A stretch of DNA of 64,000 bases. It comes from an uncultured Clostridiaceae bacterium (GTDB lineage: Bacteria > Bacillota > Clostridia > TANB77 > CAG-508). The translations under genes were made by a program, and so were the position numbers. Below are positions 26,884-37,055 of the stretch, in pieces. The DNA lies in NCBI GenBank assembly GCA_947577025.1, contig CANPTO010000009.1, positions 1 to 64,000 on the forward strand. The letters are read 5' to 3'. Each line of letters starts with the position of its first letter. Position 1 is the stretch's first letter. Under the pieces are notes generated by a model. That model had not been told where the DNA came from, ran no database searches, and saw only the letters and a list, made by a program, of their open reading frames with translations.

Positions 26884-28845
26884 ATGGAAGACCTAGTAGA
26901 AAGCATATTAGATTATATAAGAGCTGACTATACCGATTATGCTGTAATGATAAATGGGGAATGGGGAAGCGGAAAAACCTATTTTTTGAACCATAAAATA
27001 CGAAGAAAAATAGAAAGCATGGAACTAAATGGGAAAAGATATAAAACAATATATATGTCTTTATATGGAATATCAAATTTAGAAGAAATAAGTAAAAAAA
27101 TATTTATAGAAACAACACAGCTAATGGATAAAAATCTAAAAAAATATATGGATAATAATGGACAAGTAAACATTCCAGAATATGCGAAAACAGGTTTAGA
27201 CATGGCAAACTTTTTTGGAGTAACACAAAATGGAGATAAAATAGACTATAAAGATTTTTTCTCAACAGATGATAAAGTACTATGTTTTGATGACCTAGAA
27301 AGGGCAAATGTAGATGTAATAGACATATTAGGATATATAAATAACTTTGTAGAACATGACCATATAAAAACAATAATAATATGTAACGAAAAAGAGCTAT
27401 CAACAAAACTAAAAAATAGTAATTTAGAAATGAAAACATTTATAGCAACATATCTTCTAGACAAAGAAGGAAGCCTAGTAAAGAAAACAGATAAGCCAAT
27501 GGTAGAAAGAATACAAGACACCATAGAATATGTATTTGACAAAGCAAATGATTATGAAAGAATAAAAGAAAAGCTAATAGGAGAAACATTTGAATATGCT
27601 CCAGAATTCAATTACATTATAAATGGAATACTAATGCGTTATGAAAAATATCCAGATTTAATAAGGTTTTTAAGAGAAAATACAAATTTAATAATAGCAA
27701 CATTCAACAAAAGTGGAACAAGAAACCTAAGAATACTAAAACATGCGTTAAATGACTTCAAAAAAATATTTGATATGGTAAATAAATCATATCCAAATAC
27801 AAACCATAGAGTAATGCAAACAATGTTAATATTCACAATAGCAATATCATTTGAAATAAAAGCAGGAAAAGTAACAAAAGATAAATTTATAAACATAGGA
27901 AGTAATGAAGAATACAAAGCAATACTAGTATCATCAAGAGTATTTATGGATAATAGGCAATTTTATATAAAAGAATTTGACAACAACTATTATTATAACT
28001 TCAAAGCAGAATATCGTTTTTTCAAATTCATAGAAATATATGTTAGAACACGAATATTTAATATGAGGGTATTTAAAGAAAATATGGAAGTAATAATAAA
28101 CACAGTAGATACAGACAAACTACCAGGCTATAAAAGATTATTAACAGAAGAATACTGGAAAATATCAGATGATCAATTTGATAAAATAATAGAAGAAGTA
28201 TTAGAAGATGTAAAAAATGGAAGAATAAAACCAATAGAAATAGTAAAACTATTTGCATATTTTAGCTATTTTATAAAAAAAGATTTAATAAATTATGACA
28301 TAAAAACAATAAAAAGTGTATTTATAAATGGATTAAATCTATCATCACTAAATGCCGAGTACTGCCCAAACGTAGAAGAGGAATTAGATTCAATATCAAT
28401 AAAAGAAGTAGGCTATGAAATGGAAGAAATACTAAAATATTTTGTAAATGTAAATGAAGCACTAAAAGACAAAATGTACACAGAAAAAGCAGAAGAAATA
28501 TTTAAATTCATACCAATGAAAATGGAGCAATTTTACGATAAATTTGCAAAAGAATGTATGAACATACCAATATTTAAATATTATGATGTATTCCAAATGT
28601 TCCAAAGAATAGCATGTGCAAGCAATGAAGATATAGTAACTATAAAAGAAATGTTAGAAGAAAGAGCAAAAAAATATCCAAAAGAAATAGAACCAGAAAT
28701 AAAAAATATAAAAAGGCTAAAACAAGTAATAGATGACTATATAGATGGAAAAGAAATAACAATAAAAATAGTAATGTTAGAAGATTTTACTAAAGGGCTA
28801 GAAAATATATTAGAACTATATAATACAAATTTTAATGTAGAATAA
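26884..28845 (+). CDS. KAP-family P-loop NTPase
   Basis: 653 residues. Walker A is N-G-E-W-G-S-G-K-T-Y-F at about 24-34 and Walker B K-V-L-C-F-D-D-L-E-R-A near 130-140, followed by a helical region and the I-I-I-C-N-E-K-E-L strand, the arrangement of KAP ATPases. No membrane pair is inserted between the motifs, unlike some members. The C-terminal 350 residues are helical and unrecognised. KAP-type proteins in bacteria are often linked to phage defence, but nothing adjacent proves that here. AAAGGAGG site; it stands alone between repeats. Confidence 0.8.
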   Translation: MEDLVESILDYIRADYTDYAVMINGEWGSGKTYFLNHKIRRKIESMELNGKRYKTIYMSLYGISNLEEISKKIFIETTQLMDKNLKKYMDNNGQVNIPEYAKTGLDMANFFGVTQNGDKIDYKDFFSTDDKVLCFDDLERANVDVIDILGYINNFVEHDHIKTIIICNEKELSTKLKNSNLEMKTFIATYLLDKEGSLVKKTDKPMVERIQDTIEYVFDKANDYERIKEKLIGETFEYAPEFNYIINGILMRYEKYPDLIRFLRENTNLIIATFNKSGTRNLRILKHALNDFKKIFDMVNKSYPNTNHRVMQTMLIFTIAISFEIKAGKVTKDKFINIGSNEEYKAILVSSRVFMDNRQFYIKEFDNNYYYNFKAEYRFFKFIEIYVRTRIFNMRVFKENMEVIINTVDTDKLPGYKRLLTEEYWKISDDQFDKIIEEVLEDVKNGRIKPIEIVKLFAYFSYFIKKDLINYDIKTIKSVFINGLNLSSLNAEYCPNVEEELDSISIKEVGYEMEEILKYFVNVNEALKDKMYTEKAEEIFKFIPMKMEQFYDKFAKECMNIPIFKYYDVFQMFQRIACASNEDIVTIKEMLEERAKKYPKEIEPEIKNIKRLKQVIDDYIDGKEITIKIVMLEDFTKGLENILELYNTNFNVE

Positions 28846-28854
28846 ATAACAGAA

Positions 28855-28905
28855 CAAAAGGGCACGGTGCCCCGTGCCCCTACATTTGAAATCGATTTTT
28901 CCTAT
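28855..28905. repeat. REP-like palindrome
   Basis: GGGCACGGTGCCCCGTGCCC with CTACATTTGAAATCGA. It is the inverted counterpart of 981-1015 and belongs to the GTAGGGG group. Confidence 0.75.
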
Positions 28906-28913
28906 ACTAAAAT

Positions 28914-28963
28914 AAAAGGGAGATTTTTCATTTTTTTAAAAAGTGAAAAATCTCCTATAAAAT
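28914..28963 (+). terminator. Terminator-like stem
   Basis: GGAGATTTTTCA pairs with TGAAAAATCTCC across an A/T-rich loop, after the KAP gene. The region to 29080 holds nothing else I can support. Confidence 0.7.
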
Positions 28964-29084
28964 ATGATAAGCATAAGTAGTAAATTTCCTACTAGATATA
29001 AGCCCTTATGGTAGAAATAAAATATTTTAAAACTGTGAATTACAGCGAAAGGTTACAATTAGTACAGAAAAAAACAAAAAACTC

Positions 29085-29113
29085 TTGACATTTACATAAA
29101 AAAACAATATTAT
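29085..29113 (+). promoter_or_regulatory. Strong sigma-A-like promoter
   Basis: TTGACA at 29085-29090, 17-base spacer, TATTAT at 29108-29113, before the LacX-like gene. Confidence 0.85.
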
Positions 29114-29157
29114 ATACAAAGTAGGAAATAAATAGCAAAAAAAGGAGAAAAAGGTCT

Positions 29158-30024
29158 ATGCATACACAAATACTAACTTCAAAATTTGGTGCAGAACTTG
29201 TAAGTTTTAAGCTAAATGGAGAAGAAAGATTACACCAAGGAGAAGAAGTGATAGATAAAAATGGGAAAGTAATTTGGAAAAGGCAGTTTCCAGTGTTATT
29301 TCCAACAGTAGGCAAATGCAAAAAAAATCAAACAATAATGAATAGTAAAACATATGAAGTAGCAAAAAATGGATTTGTACAAGAATGTGAATTTGAGCCA
29401 ATAACAAAGCTAGATAATTTTCATTCATATGTACTTAAAAGTAATGAAAAAAGTCTAGAAAAATACCCATACAAATTTTCTTTATATGTAACATATAGGT
29501 TAGACGAAAACAAAGTAACCACAATATATAAAGTAATAAATGAAGATGAAGTAGACATGCCATTTGGAATAGGCTCACTACCAGCATTAAAAATAAACTA
29601 TGAGCAACTAGAAAAAGGTAATTATTACTTAGAATTTGAACAAGACGAAGACAAGATACATTTTTTATACTTAATAGATGGGTTAGTAGGAACAGAATAT
29701 GCGAAAAATATTATGGCAGACAAAAGAATAATAAATTTACATGCAGATATGTTTAATAATGATGCCATTATAATGAAAGGATTAAAATCAAAAAAAGTAT
29801 CATTAAAAAGAAAAGATATAGGGAAAGTAATAGAAATAGACTATACAGGTTTCCCATATTTAACAATATGGTCAAAACCAAATGCACCATTCATATGTAT
29901 ATCACCATGGATGAGTCTACCAGACACAGTTAAAGGAACAGGAGTATTTAGGCAAAAGTCAGACATAATAATACTTCCACCAAAAGAAGAATTTGAATGT
30001 AAATATACAATAGCATTTTATTAG
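29158..30024 (+). CDS. LacX-like aldose 1-epimerase family protein
   Basis: 288 residues, the size of LacX/YihR-type aldose epimerase homologues, which interconvert sugar anomers or bind hexose phosphates. Typical elements are G-A-E-L-V-S-F-K-L near 12, the K-R-Q-F-P-V-L-F-P-T-V-G segment near 40-52, F-G-I-G-S-L-P-A-L near 140, and W-S-K-P-N-A-P-F-I-C-I-S-P-W near 240. Substrate is unknown. AAAGGAG site under its own promoter. Confidence 0.88.
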   Translation: MHTQILTSKFGAELVSFKLNGEERLHQGEEVIDKNGKVIWKRQFPVLFPTVGKCKKNQTIMNSKTYEVAKNGFVQECEFEPITKLDNFHSYVLKSNEKSLEKYPYKFSLYVTYRLDENKVTTIYKVINEDEVDMPFGIGSLPALKINYEQLEKGNYYLEFEQDEDKIHFLYLIDGLVGTEYAKNIMADKRIINLHADMFNNDAIIMKGLKSKKVSLKRKDIGKVIEIDYTGFPYLTIWSKPNAPFICISPWMSLPDTVKGTGVFRQKSDIIILPPKEEFECKYTIAFY

Positions 30025-30030
30025 CCCCCT

Positions 30031-30078
30031 TCCCATTGGGGACGTTTCCAAATGGGAAGTCTGTCACTTTTGGGAATA
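30031..30078. repeat. Repeat family E, single copy
   Basis: CCCATTGGGGACGTTTCC and GTCTGTCACTTTTGGGAA, nearly identical to 22801-22851 and 41211-41261. Confidence 0.8.
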
Positions 30079-30110
30079 TACATAACTAAAAAGAGGAGAA
30101 AAATTAAAAA

Positions 30111-30305
30111 ATGGAAATATTAAAATTGATAATACAAGTAGTAGCATTAGTAGTTATAGCCATAGGAGTAGTAATGATATATGATGCTAGAAAAATAAGC
30201 AAAAAATGGTTTAGCTTTGCAGATAGAAATTCATCAGTAAAAACATTAAAAATAGTAGGGTTTATTATAGCTATAATAGGAAGTTTAATTGTGATATTAA
30301 ATTGA
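30111..30305 (+). CDS. Small two-helix membrane protein
   Basis: 64 residues with two hydrophobic helices (about 4-24 and 45-63) joined by a basic loop D-A-R-K-I-S-K-K-W-F. No family named. GAGGAG site. Confidence 0.6.
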   Translation: MEILKLIIQVVALVVIAIGVVMIYDARKISKKWFSFADRNSSVKTLKIVGFIIAIIGSLIVILN

Positions 30306-30376
30306 AGGTTGGAAGTTGGAAATTTAGGGTAGTTTCTTTGGAGAAATTACCCTAGTTTTCTAGCTTCTAGATTACC
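30303..30376. repeat. Interspersed repeat family B
   Basis: GAAGGTTGGAAGTTGG on the left, GGGTAGTTTC/GAAATTACCC inner stem, TAGCTTCTAGATT on the right. Confidence 0.65.
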
Positions 30377-30389
30377 ATGAATTTAAAGA

Positions 30390-30527
30390 AAAGATTTTGG
30401 ACGGGGTGGAAAGATTTGGGACGTGTCTAAAACTTTCCAAATAAAATGAAATTAAATATAAGATTATTTATCAAATTTGGAAAGTTTTAGACACGTCCCA
30501 AATCTTTCCACCCCGTCCAAAATCTTT
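30390..30527. repeat. Family D perfect 53-base inverted repeat (MITE-like)
   Basis: Arms 30390-30442 and 30475-30527 are exact complements, beginning AAAGATTTTGGACGGGGTGG, around a 32-base AT-rich centre. The inner part contains AAGATTTGGGACGTGTC, shared with 39840 and 50265. It looks like a small non-autonomous mobile element. Confidence 0.88.
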
Positions 30528-30571
30528 ATCATAGTAAATAGTAATGATAGATATAGAAAGAAGGAAAAAAT

Positions 30572-33500
30572 ATGGCAAAAGTAACATGGACAAAAGAGCA
30601 ACAAAGTGCAATATATGAAAAAGGTTCAAATATATTGGTAGCTGCTGCCGCAGGAAGTGGAAAAACAGCTGTATTAGTAGAACGCATTATAAATAAAATA
30701 GTAAATGAAAATATAGATATTGATAAATTACTAGTAGTAACATTCACAAATGCAGCAGCGAGCGAAATGAGGGAAAGAATATTAGATGCAATATACAAAA
30801 AGATAGAAGAGAAGCCTGAAGATGTAAGGCTTCAAAAACAAATCAATCTTTTAAATAAAGCAAGTATTTGCACAATACACTCATTTTGCTTAGAGGTAAT
30901 CAGAAATTACTTTTATGAGTTAGATTTATCAGCAAATTTTAGAATAGCAGATTCCTCTGAAATAGAGCTTTTAAAGCAAGATGTAATAGAAGAATTATTT
31001 GAAGAAAAATATTATGAAAATGATGAAAATTTTATAAAATTAATAAATATGTACACAACCTATAGAGGAGATGAGCCATTAAAAGAGCTAATTTTAAAAA
31101 TATATGATTATATTCAAAGCGCACCATTTCCACAAGAGTGGCTAGAAGAAAAAATAGAAATGTTTAATTTAAAAGACGAAATTGAGAAAAAAACTGATTA
31201 TGCCAAAACATTGTGGGGAGATATATTATTAGAAGAATACAAAAATAAAATAGTAGAAAATAGATTAAAACTAGAAGGTGTAAAAGCTGAATTAGTAAGG
31301 TTCCCAGAACTAGAAAAATTTACTAGCACAATACTAAATGATATACAAATGTTAATGGAAATTGAAGAAATAATTATAAATGCTAAAGATAATGTATGGA
31401 ATACGATATATCTAAAAGCAAATGAACTGAAGTTTCGGTAAATGGCCAACAGATAAGAAATGTACAATAGATTTAAAAAATGAAGCAAAAGAAATACGTG
31501 ACAAAGTGAAAAAAGATATTGAAAAAATAACAAAAAAGATATTTATATATGATTCGGAAAATGCAATTAAAGATATATATGAAATGTATGATAGCTTAAA
31601 AAGAATAAAAAAAATAGTAAATGAATTTGAAAACAATTTTTCACAAAAAAAGAAAGATAAAAATATAATAGACTTTCATGACATAGAGCATTTTGCACTT
31701 AAAATACTAGTGGTACAAAATGAAAATAAAGAATATGTTCCTTCACAAGTAGCAACAAAAATTATGGAGAAATATGAAGAAATAGCAATAGATGAATATC
31801 AAGACAGTAACTTAGTACAAGAATATATTTTAAATGTAGTATCAAGACAAAATAATACATTTATGGTAGGCGATGTAAAGCAAAGTATATATAAATTTAG
31901 ACAAGCAAGACCAGAGCTATTTTTAGAAAAATATGAAAAATATGAATTAGTAGAAGAAAACAGCGAAAATAAAACAGGTAAAAAAATAAAACTATTCAAA
32001 AACTTTAGAAGTAGAGAAAATATATTAAAAATAACTAACTTAATATTCGACCAAATAATGAGTAAAAAATTAGGAGACATAAATTACACGAAAGAAGAAT
32101 ATTTAAACCCAGGAGCAAATTACGAGGAACCACCCAAAGGCTCAAACTTTGCAGGAAAGGCAGAATTGCATATAATAGATATGGCGAAGCGGAGGTCGGA
32201 AGTCAGAGGTCGGAAGTTGGAGATCAAACTTCGGAAGATTCTAAAAATCGGAGATAAAAATCTAGAATGTAGAGGTCGCTACTATCGGCGACCAAGATAC
32301 TCACATAATAAATAACGAAAAATTACAATGTGATGTAGGTGGTAGTGCCGTCAGCTGTCCAAGTTTCGAAGAAAATTCTCAAGAAATAGACGAAGAAGAG
32401 AGTCAAGAAGAGCCAATAGAAAATACACTAATAGAGGCAAAATTTGTTGCAAATAAAATACAAGAGCTAATAAATAGTGATTATATAGTATATGACAAAA
32501 AGAAAGGATATCGAAAAATAACATATAAAGATATAGTAATCTTATTAAGGGCAACTTCTAATATGGCACCAATATATGAAAAGGAATTATCAGAGTTAAA
32601 TATACCAGTTTTTAGTGATAGCTCAAGTAAGTCACTAGAACAAGTAGAAATACAAACAATAATGAGTGTTCTTAAAATAATAAATAATCCACTTCAAGAT
32701 ATACCACTAATAACAGTACTAAGGTCTAGTATAGCAAATTTCACAGACAATGACCTAGTACAAATTCGTTTAGCTGATAGAAGTGAAAATTTTTATAATG
32801 CAATGTTAAAGGCACGAGTAAGTGTAGAAAGTGAATTGAGTCAAAAAATAACAAACTTTATAAATATGCTAGAAAAGTGGAAAATGATGGAACAATATAC
32901 TACATTAGATGAACTAATATGGCAAATATATGAAGATAGCAACTATTACAATTATGTAGGTTTATTAAACAACGGAAAATTAAGGCAAGCAAACTTAAAA
33001 ATGTTATTTGAAAAAGCAAGGCAATATGAACAGGCAAGTTTTAAAGGTTTATATAATTTCATAAATTTTATAGATAAAATAAAAACAAATAATAAAGACG
33101 TGGGAGCAGCAAAAATAATTGGAGAAAATGAAGATGTTGTTAGAATAATGAGTATTCATAAAAGCAAAGGGTTAGAATTTCCAGTAGTATTCCTAAGTGG
33201 TACATCAAAAAAATTTAATCAAAGAGACTTAAATGACAACATTTTAATGCACCAAGATCTAGGATTTGGAGCTAAATATATAAACTATGAAAGAAGGATA
33301 GAATATAATACTCTAGCAAAAGAAGCGCTAAAAATAAAACTAAAAACTGAAAGTTTATCAGAAGAAATGAGAATACTATATGTTGCACTAACAAGAGCAA
33401 AAGAAAAACTATATATAACAGGAATAGAAAAAGACTTTTGGAAAAGTATAAAAGAAAAAGAAGAACTAATACAAATTTACAATGGAGATAAAATAAATAC

Positions 33501-34677
33501 AAATTTAATAAAAAAATATAAATCATATTTAGATTGGATAGAGTTAGTATATTTAAATTGTAAAGAAGAGATGAAAGAGTTATTACAGATATGTGAACAT
33601 AGTTATGAAGAGTTTGTTAGTAGTGGAAAGGAAGAGGAGGAGCAGATTGATTTAGTGGAACTATTGAAGTCGGAAGTCGGAAGTCAGAGGGCGGAAGTTG
33701 GAAATCAAACTTCGGAAGGTGATAAATGTCGGAAATAAAATTATAAATACGGACTGTAGGGATCGCCGCCTTCGGTGACCCAAACACTCACACAGAAAAT
33801 GCCGAAGAACTAAAGAAAAATAAAGAAGTAGACTGTAGGGGGCGCTACTATCGGTAACCAAAATACTCACATAATGAATGATGAAGAATTAATAATGAAT
33901 AATGAAAAATTACAGGATGTAGGGGCGATTATTAATCGCACGCTCTTCGAAGAAACTACCAAAGACATCACTACCATAAAAATACAAGAAATCCTAAACT
34001 GGAAATACAAATATAAATTATCAGAAAATATACCAACAAAAACATCTGTAAGTAAAATAAAAGAAGAAAAAGGAAAACAGAAGGGAATAGCACAATTTCT
34101 AAGACAAAATGAAGAACAAAAACAGATAGAACAAACATTAAGTGCTCCAAATTTTACAAAAGAAGAAACAATATCAGGTGCACAAAAAGGAACACTAGTG
34201 CACTTATGTATAAAAAACTTAAATGAAACAAAACAATATAATTATGAAGACATAGAAAAATTAATACAAAACTTACAAAATAAAAAAATAATTACTAAAA
34301 AAGAAGCGGAAGCAATAAATATAAATCAAATACTACAATATACAAAATCTAATTTATTTAAAGAACTAAAATGCGCAAAAGAAGTGCACAAAGAAGAACC
34401 ATTTTATATAAATATAAAAGCTAAAGAAATTTATGAACAAGAAATAGAAGAAAACATACTGGTACAAGGAATAATAGACCTATACTATATAGATAAAGAA
34501 GGAAAATTAAACTTAGTAGACTATAAAACAGACTATGTACAAAATGAAAACGAACTGATACTAAAATATAAAGAACAATTAGACTTGTATAAAAGAGCGC
34601 TAGAAGAAGCACTAAAGATAAAAGTAAGCAAAGTAGCAATATATAGCACATATCTAAAAAAAGAGATAGAACTGTAA
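30572..34677 (+). CDS. addA: AddA helicase-nuclease, eight CGG +1 sites
   Basis: The RecB-like subunit of AddAB that resects double-strand breaks. Walker A is A-A-A-A-G-S-G-K-T-A-V-L-V near 22-34, with D-E-Y-Q-D motif II near 405, S-I-H-K-S-K-G-L-E-F-P-V-V and V-A-L-T-R-A-K-E-K-L in the helicase core, and the C-terminal nuclease motif G-I-I-D-L-Y-Y...L-V-D-Y-K-T-D. Read with eight C skips at in-frame CGG codons, the gene is one open frame of 1365 residues (288+251+2+17+12+481+14+26+274 codons between sites). That exceeds the usual length by about 120 residues, because repeat units have inserted near 32183-32330 and 33664-33960. No addB is in the window. Confidence 0.93.
31436..31438 (+). other. 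CGG +1 site (addA 1)
   Basis: AAG TTT CGG TAA in the zero frame; TTT GGT AAA TGG CCA after skipping C, giving the usual F-G-K-W-P segment. Confidence 0.93.
32183..32330 (+). repeat. Repeats translated inside addA, CGG sites 2-5
   Basis: A family B unit (GGTCGGAAGTCAGAGGTCGG) and a REP-like unit (GTAGAGGTCGCTACTATCGG) lie inside the reading frame. In-frame CGG codons at 32190, 32197, 32249 and 32286 (first bases), each skipped by one base, carry the frame from A-E-L-H-I-I-D-M to I-E-N-T-L-I-E-A-K-F-V. Zero-frame reading hits a stop at 32313. Confidence 0.85.
33664..33960 (+). repeat. Repeats translated inside addA, CGG sites 6-8
   Basis: Family B units, three GTAGGG REP-like units and a GAATAATGAA microrepeat interrupt the gene before the nuclease domain. 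CGG codons at 33730, 33773 and 33852 (first bases) keep one open frame; the last two are followed directly by TGA and TAA in the zero frame. Three skips return to the original phase. Confidence 0.85.
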
Positions 34678-34721
34678 AGGGGAGAAAAATTTATTTAAGA
34701 TTATGAAACCAATTTTTCCAC

Positions 34722-34765
34722 ATTGTAGGGGCGACTATTAGTTGTCTATGCTTCAAAGAAACTAC
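34722..34765. repeat. REP-like unit
   Basis: TTGTAGGGGCGACTATTAG and CTTCAAAGAAACTACC, the same group as the copies inside addA. Confidence 0.7.
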
Positions 34766-34794
34766 CATAAATTAAATATTTTACAAAAAAAATA

Positions 34795-34822
34795 TTTACA
34801 TAATTTTGAAATATGCTATAAT
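34795..34822 (+). promoter_or_regulatory. Sigma-A-like promoter
   Basis: TTTACA at 34795-34800, 16-base spacer, TATAAT at 34817-34822. It lies too close to an ATG at 34827, which supports the downstream start at 34875. Confidence 0.7.
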
Positions 34823-34874
34823 ATAAATGGAATATTTCTATTTTGAAAATTATTATAGAGAAAGGAAAAACTTT

Positions 34875-35453
34875 ATGAGATTATGGACAGTACAACCGTA
34901 TGGTGTATTTCAGGAGATGCAAAAAAAAGGCGTTTACAGGTGTAATCATAAAAAAAGTGAGTTTATACAAGAATGGGATGGATTTGCAAGCGCATATGAC
35001 TGGATTTCTAAGCAAATGAGGAAAAGAATCGGGAATCCACCAAAGGGAGTAGAATATCCAGTATGGGCATGGTATCTACATGAAGGGAAAAACAAACGTC
35101 CTGATATGCGGCGTTCTGATGTAAGAGTAAACGAAAAATCAGTTCTGTGGGAAGTTGAAATACCAGACAACGAAGTTTTACTTACAGATGAAGAATATTG
35201 GCATTGTGTACTTAATGACTACCTTTACCATAAAGCAAACAAAGAGAATATATCAATTGAACAGTGGGAAATAGAGGCTAATAAAGAGGACAAATATTAT
35301 GATAGCTTATCACCGAAAGAAAAAACACAATACAAAGAAAAAAGCTGGGAGAATATAATTTGTTCACCAAACTGTAATAGTTCCTATGTTCAGGCTACCT
35401 TTTGGGAGTTAAAAGCAAGCCAAATAAGAAAAGCATGGATATTAAAAAAATAA
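34875..35453 (+). CDS. DUF3841-like protein, foreign-looking
   Basis: 192 residues from the ATG after AAAGGAAA, beginning M-R-L-W-T-V-Q-P, the typical start of DUF3841 proteins; function of the family is unknown. Conserved-looking elements include the R-P-D-M-R-R-S segment and E-V-E-I-P-D-N-E-V-L-L-T-D-E-E. The codon after R-P-D-M is CGG. A +1 skip there gives a stop four codons later, so this gene needs CGG as Arg. Higher GC and plain codon use mark it as recently acquired, with its own promoter and terminator. Confidence 0.75.
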   Translation: MRLWTVQPYGVFQEMQKKGVYRCNHKKSEFIQEWDGFASAYDWISKQMRKRIGNPPKGVEYPVWAWYLHEGKNKRPDMRRSDVRVNEKSVLWEVEIPDNEVLLTDEEYWHCVLNDYLYHKANKENISIEQWEIEANKEDKYYDSLSPKEKTQYKEKSWENIICSPNCNSSYVQATFWELKASQIRKAWILKK

Positions 35454-35458
35454 TTTTT

Positions 35459-35493
35459 AATCACTCTAGGAAATTTTCTAGAGTGTTTTTTAT
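35459..35493 (+). terminator. Intrinsic terminator
   Basis: CACTCTAGGAAA pairs with TTTTCTAGAGTG and a T run follows, right after the DUF3841-like gene. A partial family A end (TTCTTAGGAAAGT) follows it. Confidence 0.88.
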
Positions 35494-35669
35494 ATTCTTA
35501 GGAAAGTACTTTATTTTAAGTTAGAATTGTACAGGCGAAACCTCTTTATTGTGAAAATTTTAAATAACACAATAAGTGGCAAACAAAAAAGTAAATAACT
35601 AAATAGTCAAATGTTTTAAAAAATAAAAATTGGTTAAAATAATAGAAAAAATGAAAAGGAATGATGATA

Positions 35670-36921
35670 ATGAAAAAATATTTAAAAATTGCAATCATAC
35701 TAATTATTTTAAGCATTTTTTATTTATATATAGCTAATATAACCCTAATTCCAAAAAGTATAACACTTTTGCAAGGAGAAAAATTAGAGCTTGCAACTTT
35801 ATGGGGAATAAACCTAAAGCAAATATCAACTACAAATCCAAATATAGGTGAATGTAAAAATGGAAGTATAATAGAAGCATCTACAGGATTAGAAGAAACA
35901 AAGCTAACCGAAACACGGAAAAATAGATATGGGAGTAAAACTATTTGACAGTTTGAATGTTTCGAATCTAACCATAAATGTAATACCAAAAACCACAGTT
36001 ATACCACTAGGAAACACAATAGGATTAAAATTATATACTGAAGGTGTATTAGTAGTAGGAATGTCTGAGATAGAAGGCGAAAAACCCTATGAAAATACAG
36101 GAATAAAAGAAGGTGATAGAATAGTAAAAATAGATAAAGAAAAAATTTCAAATACAGAAGATTTAGTGCAAACAGTAAATAGTTCGCAAGGAAAAGAAGT
36201 ACAAATAACATATATAAAAGAAGATACAAATGAAGAAAAAGTAACAAATATGTTACCAGCCAAAACAAAAGATAATGAATACAAATTAGGTTTATGGGTG
36301 CGTGATGCAGCGGCAGGAGTAGGAACACTAACATTTTATGAACCAGATAGCAAAACATTTGCAGCATTAGGCCATGGAATAACAGACATAGACACTGGAA
36401 GCTTAGTAACAATAGCAAATGGAGAACTAGTAAATTCAAAAATAGTATCAATAACAAAAGGAGAAAAAGGAGCTCCAGGGGAAATAAGAGGAAGCATAGA
36501 AGGAGAAGCAAAACTAGGGGACATCTCAAAAAATACATCATTTGGAATATTTGGAAAAATAACAAATAAATCAAACCTAAGAATAAGCGAAAACGAAATG
36601 GAGGTACTTGCAAGAAACGAAATAAAGCAAGGAAAAGCAGAAATAATATGTGAACTAGAAGAAGGAAAAAAGAAAAACTATGAAATACAAATACAAAAAA
36701 TATACACCGCAAATAACACTAACAATAAAAGTATGTTAATAAAAGTTACAGATAAAGAACTAATAGAAAAAACAGGAGGAATAGTACAAGGGATGAGTGG
36801 GTCTCCAATAATACAAAATGGAAAATTTGTAGGAGCAATAACCCACGTACTAGTAAACGACCCAACAACAGGCTACGCCGTATTTGCAGACATGATGTTA
36901 AAACAAATGAAGACATCATAA
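35670..36921 (+). CDS. spoIVB: SpoIVB serine peptidase, one CGG +1 site
   Basis: The forespore signalling protease (S55) that triggers pro-sigma-K processing. I start at ATG 35670, ten bases after AAGGA; ATG 35661 abuts it. A membrane helix (about 4-20) is followed by the zero frame to CGG 35916-35918, which soon stops. Skipping C gives T-E-T-G-K-I-D-M-G-V-K-L-F and the rest, 416 residues in all. A PDZ domain (about 115-190) precedes the peptidase with A-A-L-G-H-G-I-T-D and the serine motif G-M-S-G-S-P-I-I. In most relatives spo0A follows; here a prepilin gene does. Confidence 0.94.
35916..35918 (+). other. CGG +1 site (spoIVB)
   Basis: GAA ACA CGG AAA AAT AGA in the zero frame; ACA GGA AAA ATA GAT ATG after skipping C. 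Confidence 0.92.
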
Positions 36922-36973
36922 CCTATTATGTTATTTTATATCAAAACAAATACGATAAAACAGAAAAATAATA

Positions 36974-37002
36974 TTGACAAAGAAATAACATAAAAGTATA
37001 AT
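36974..37002 (+). promoter_or_regulatory. Sigma-A-like promoter
   Basis: TTGACA at 36974-36979, 17-base spacer, TATAAT at 36997-37002, before the prepilin gene. Confidence 0.85.
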
Positions 37003-37055
37003 TTAATCAAATAAAAAGTAATAATAAATTTAATCTAAAAAAGGAGAAGAAACAA

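Noticed and set aside
35929..36921. SpoIVB starting at ATG 35929
   Set aside because: That start lacks a ribosome site and would drop the membrane anchor, which lies upstream of the CGG site.
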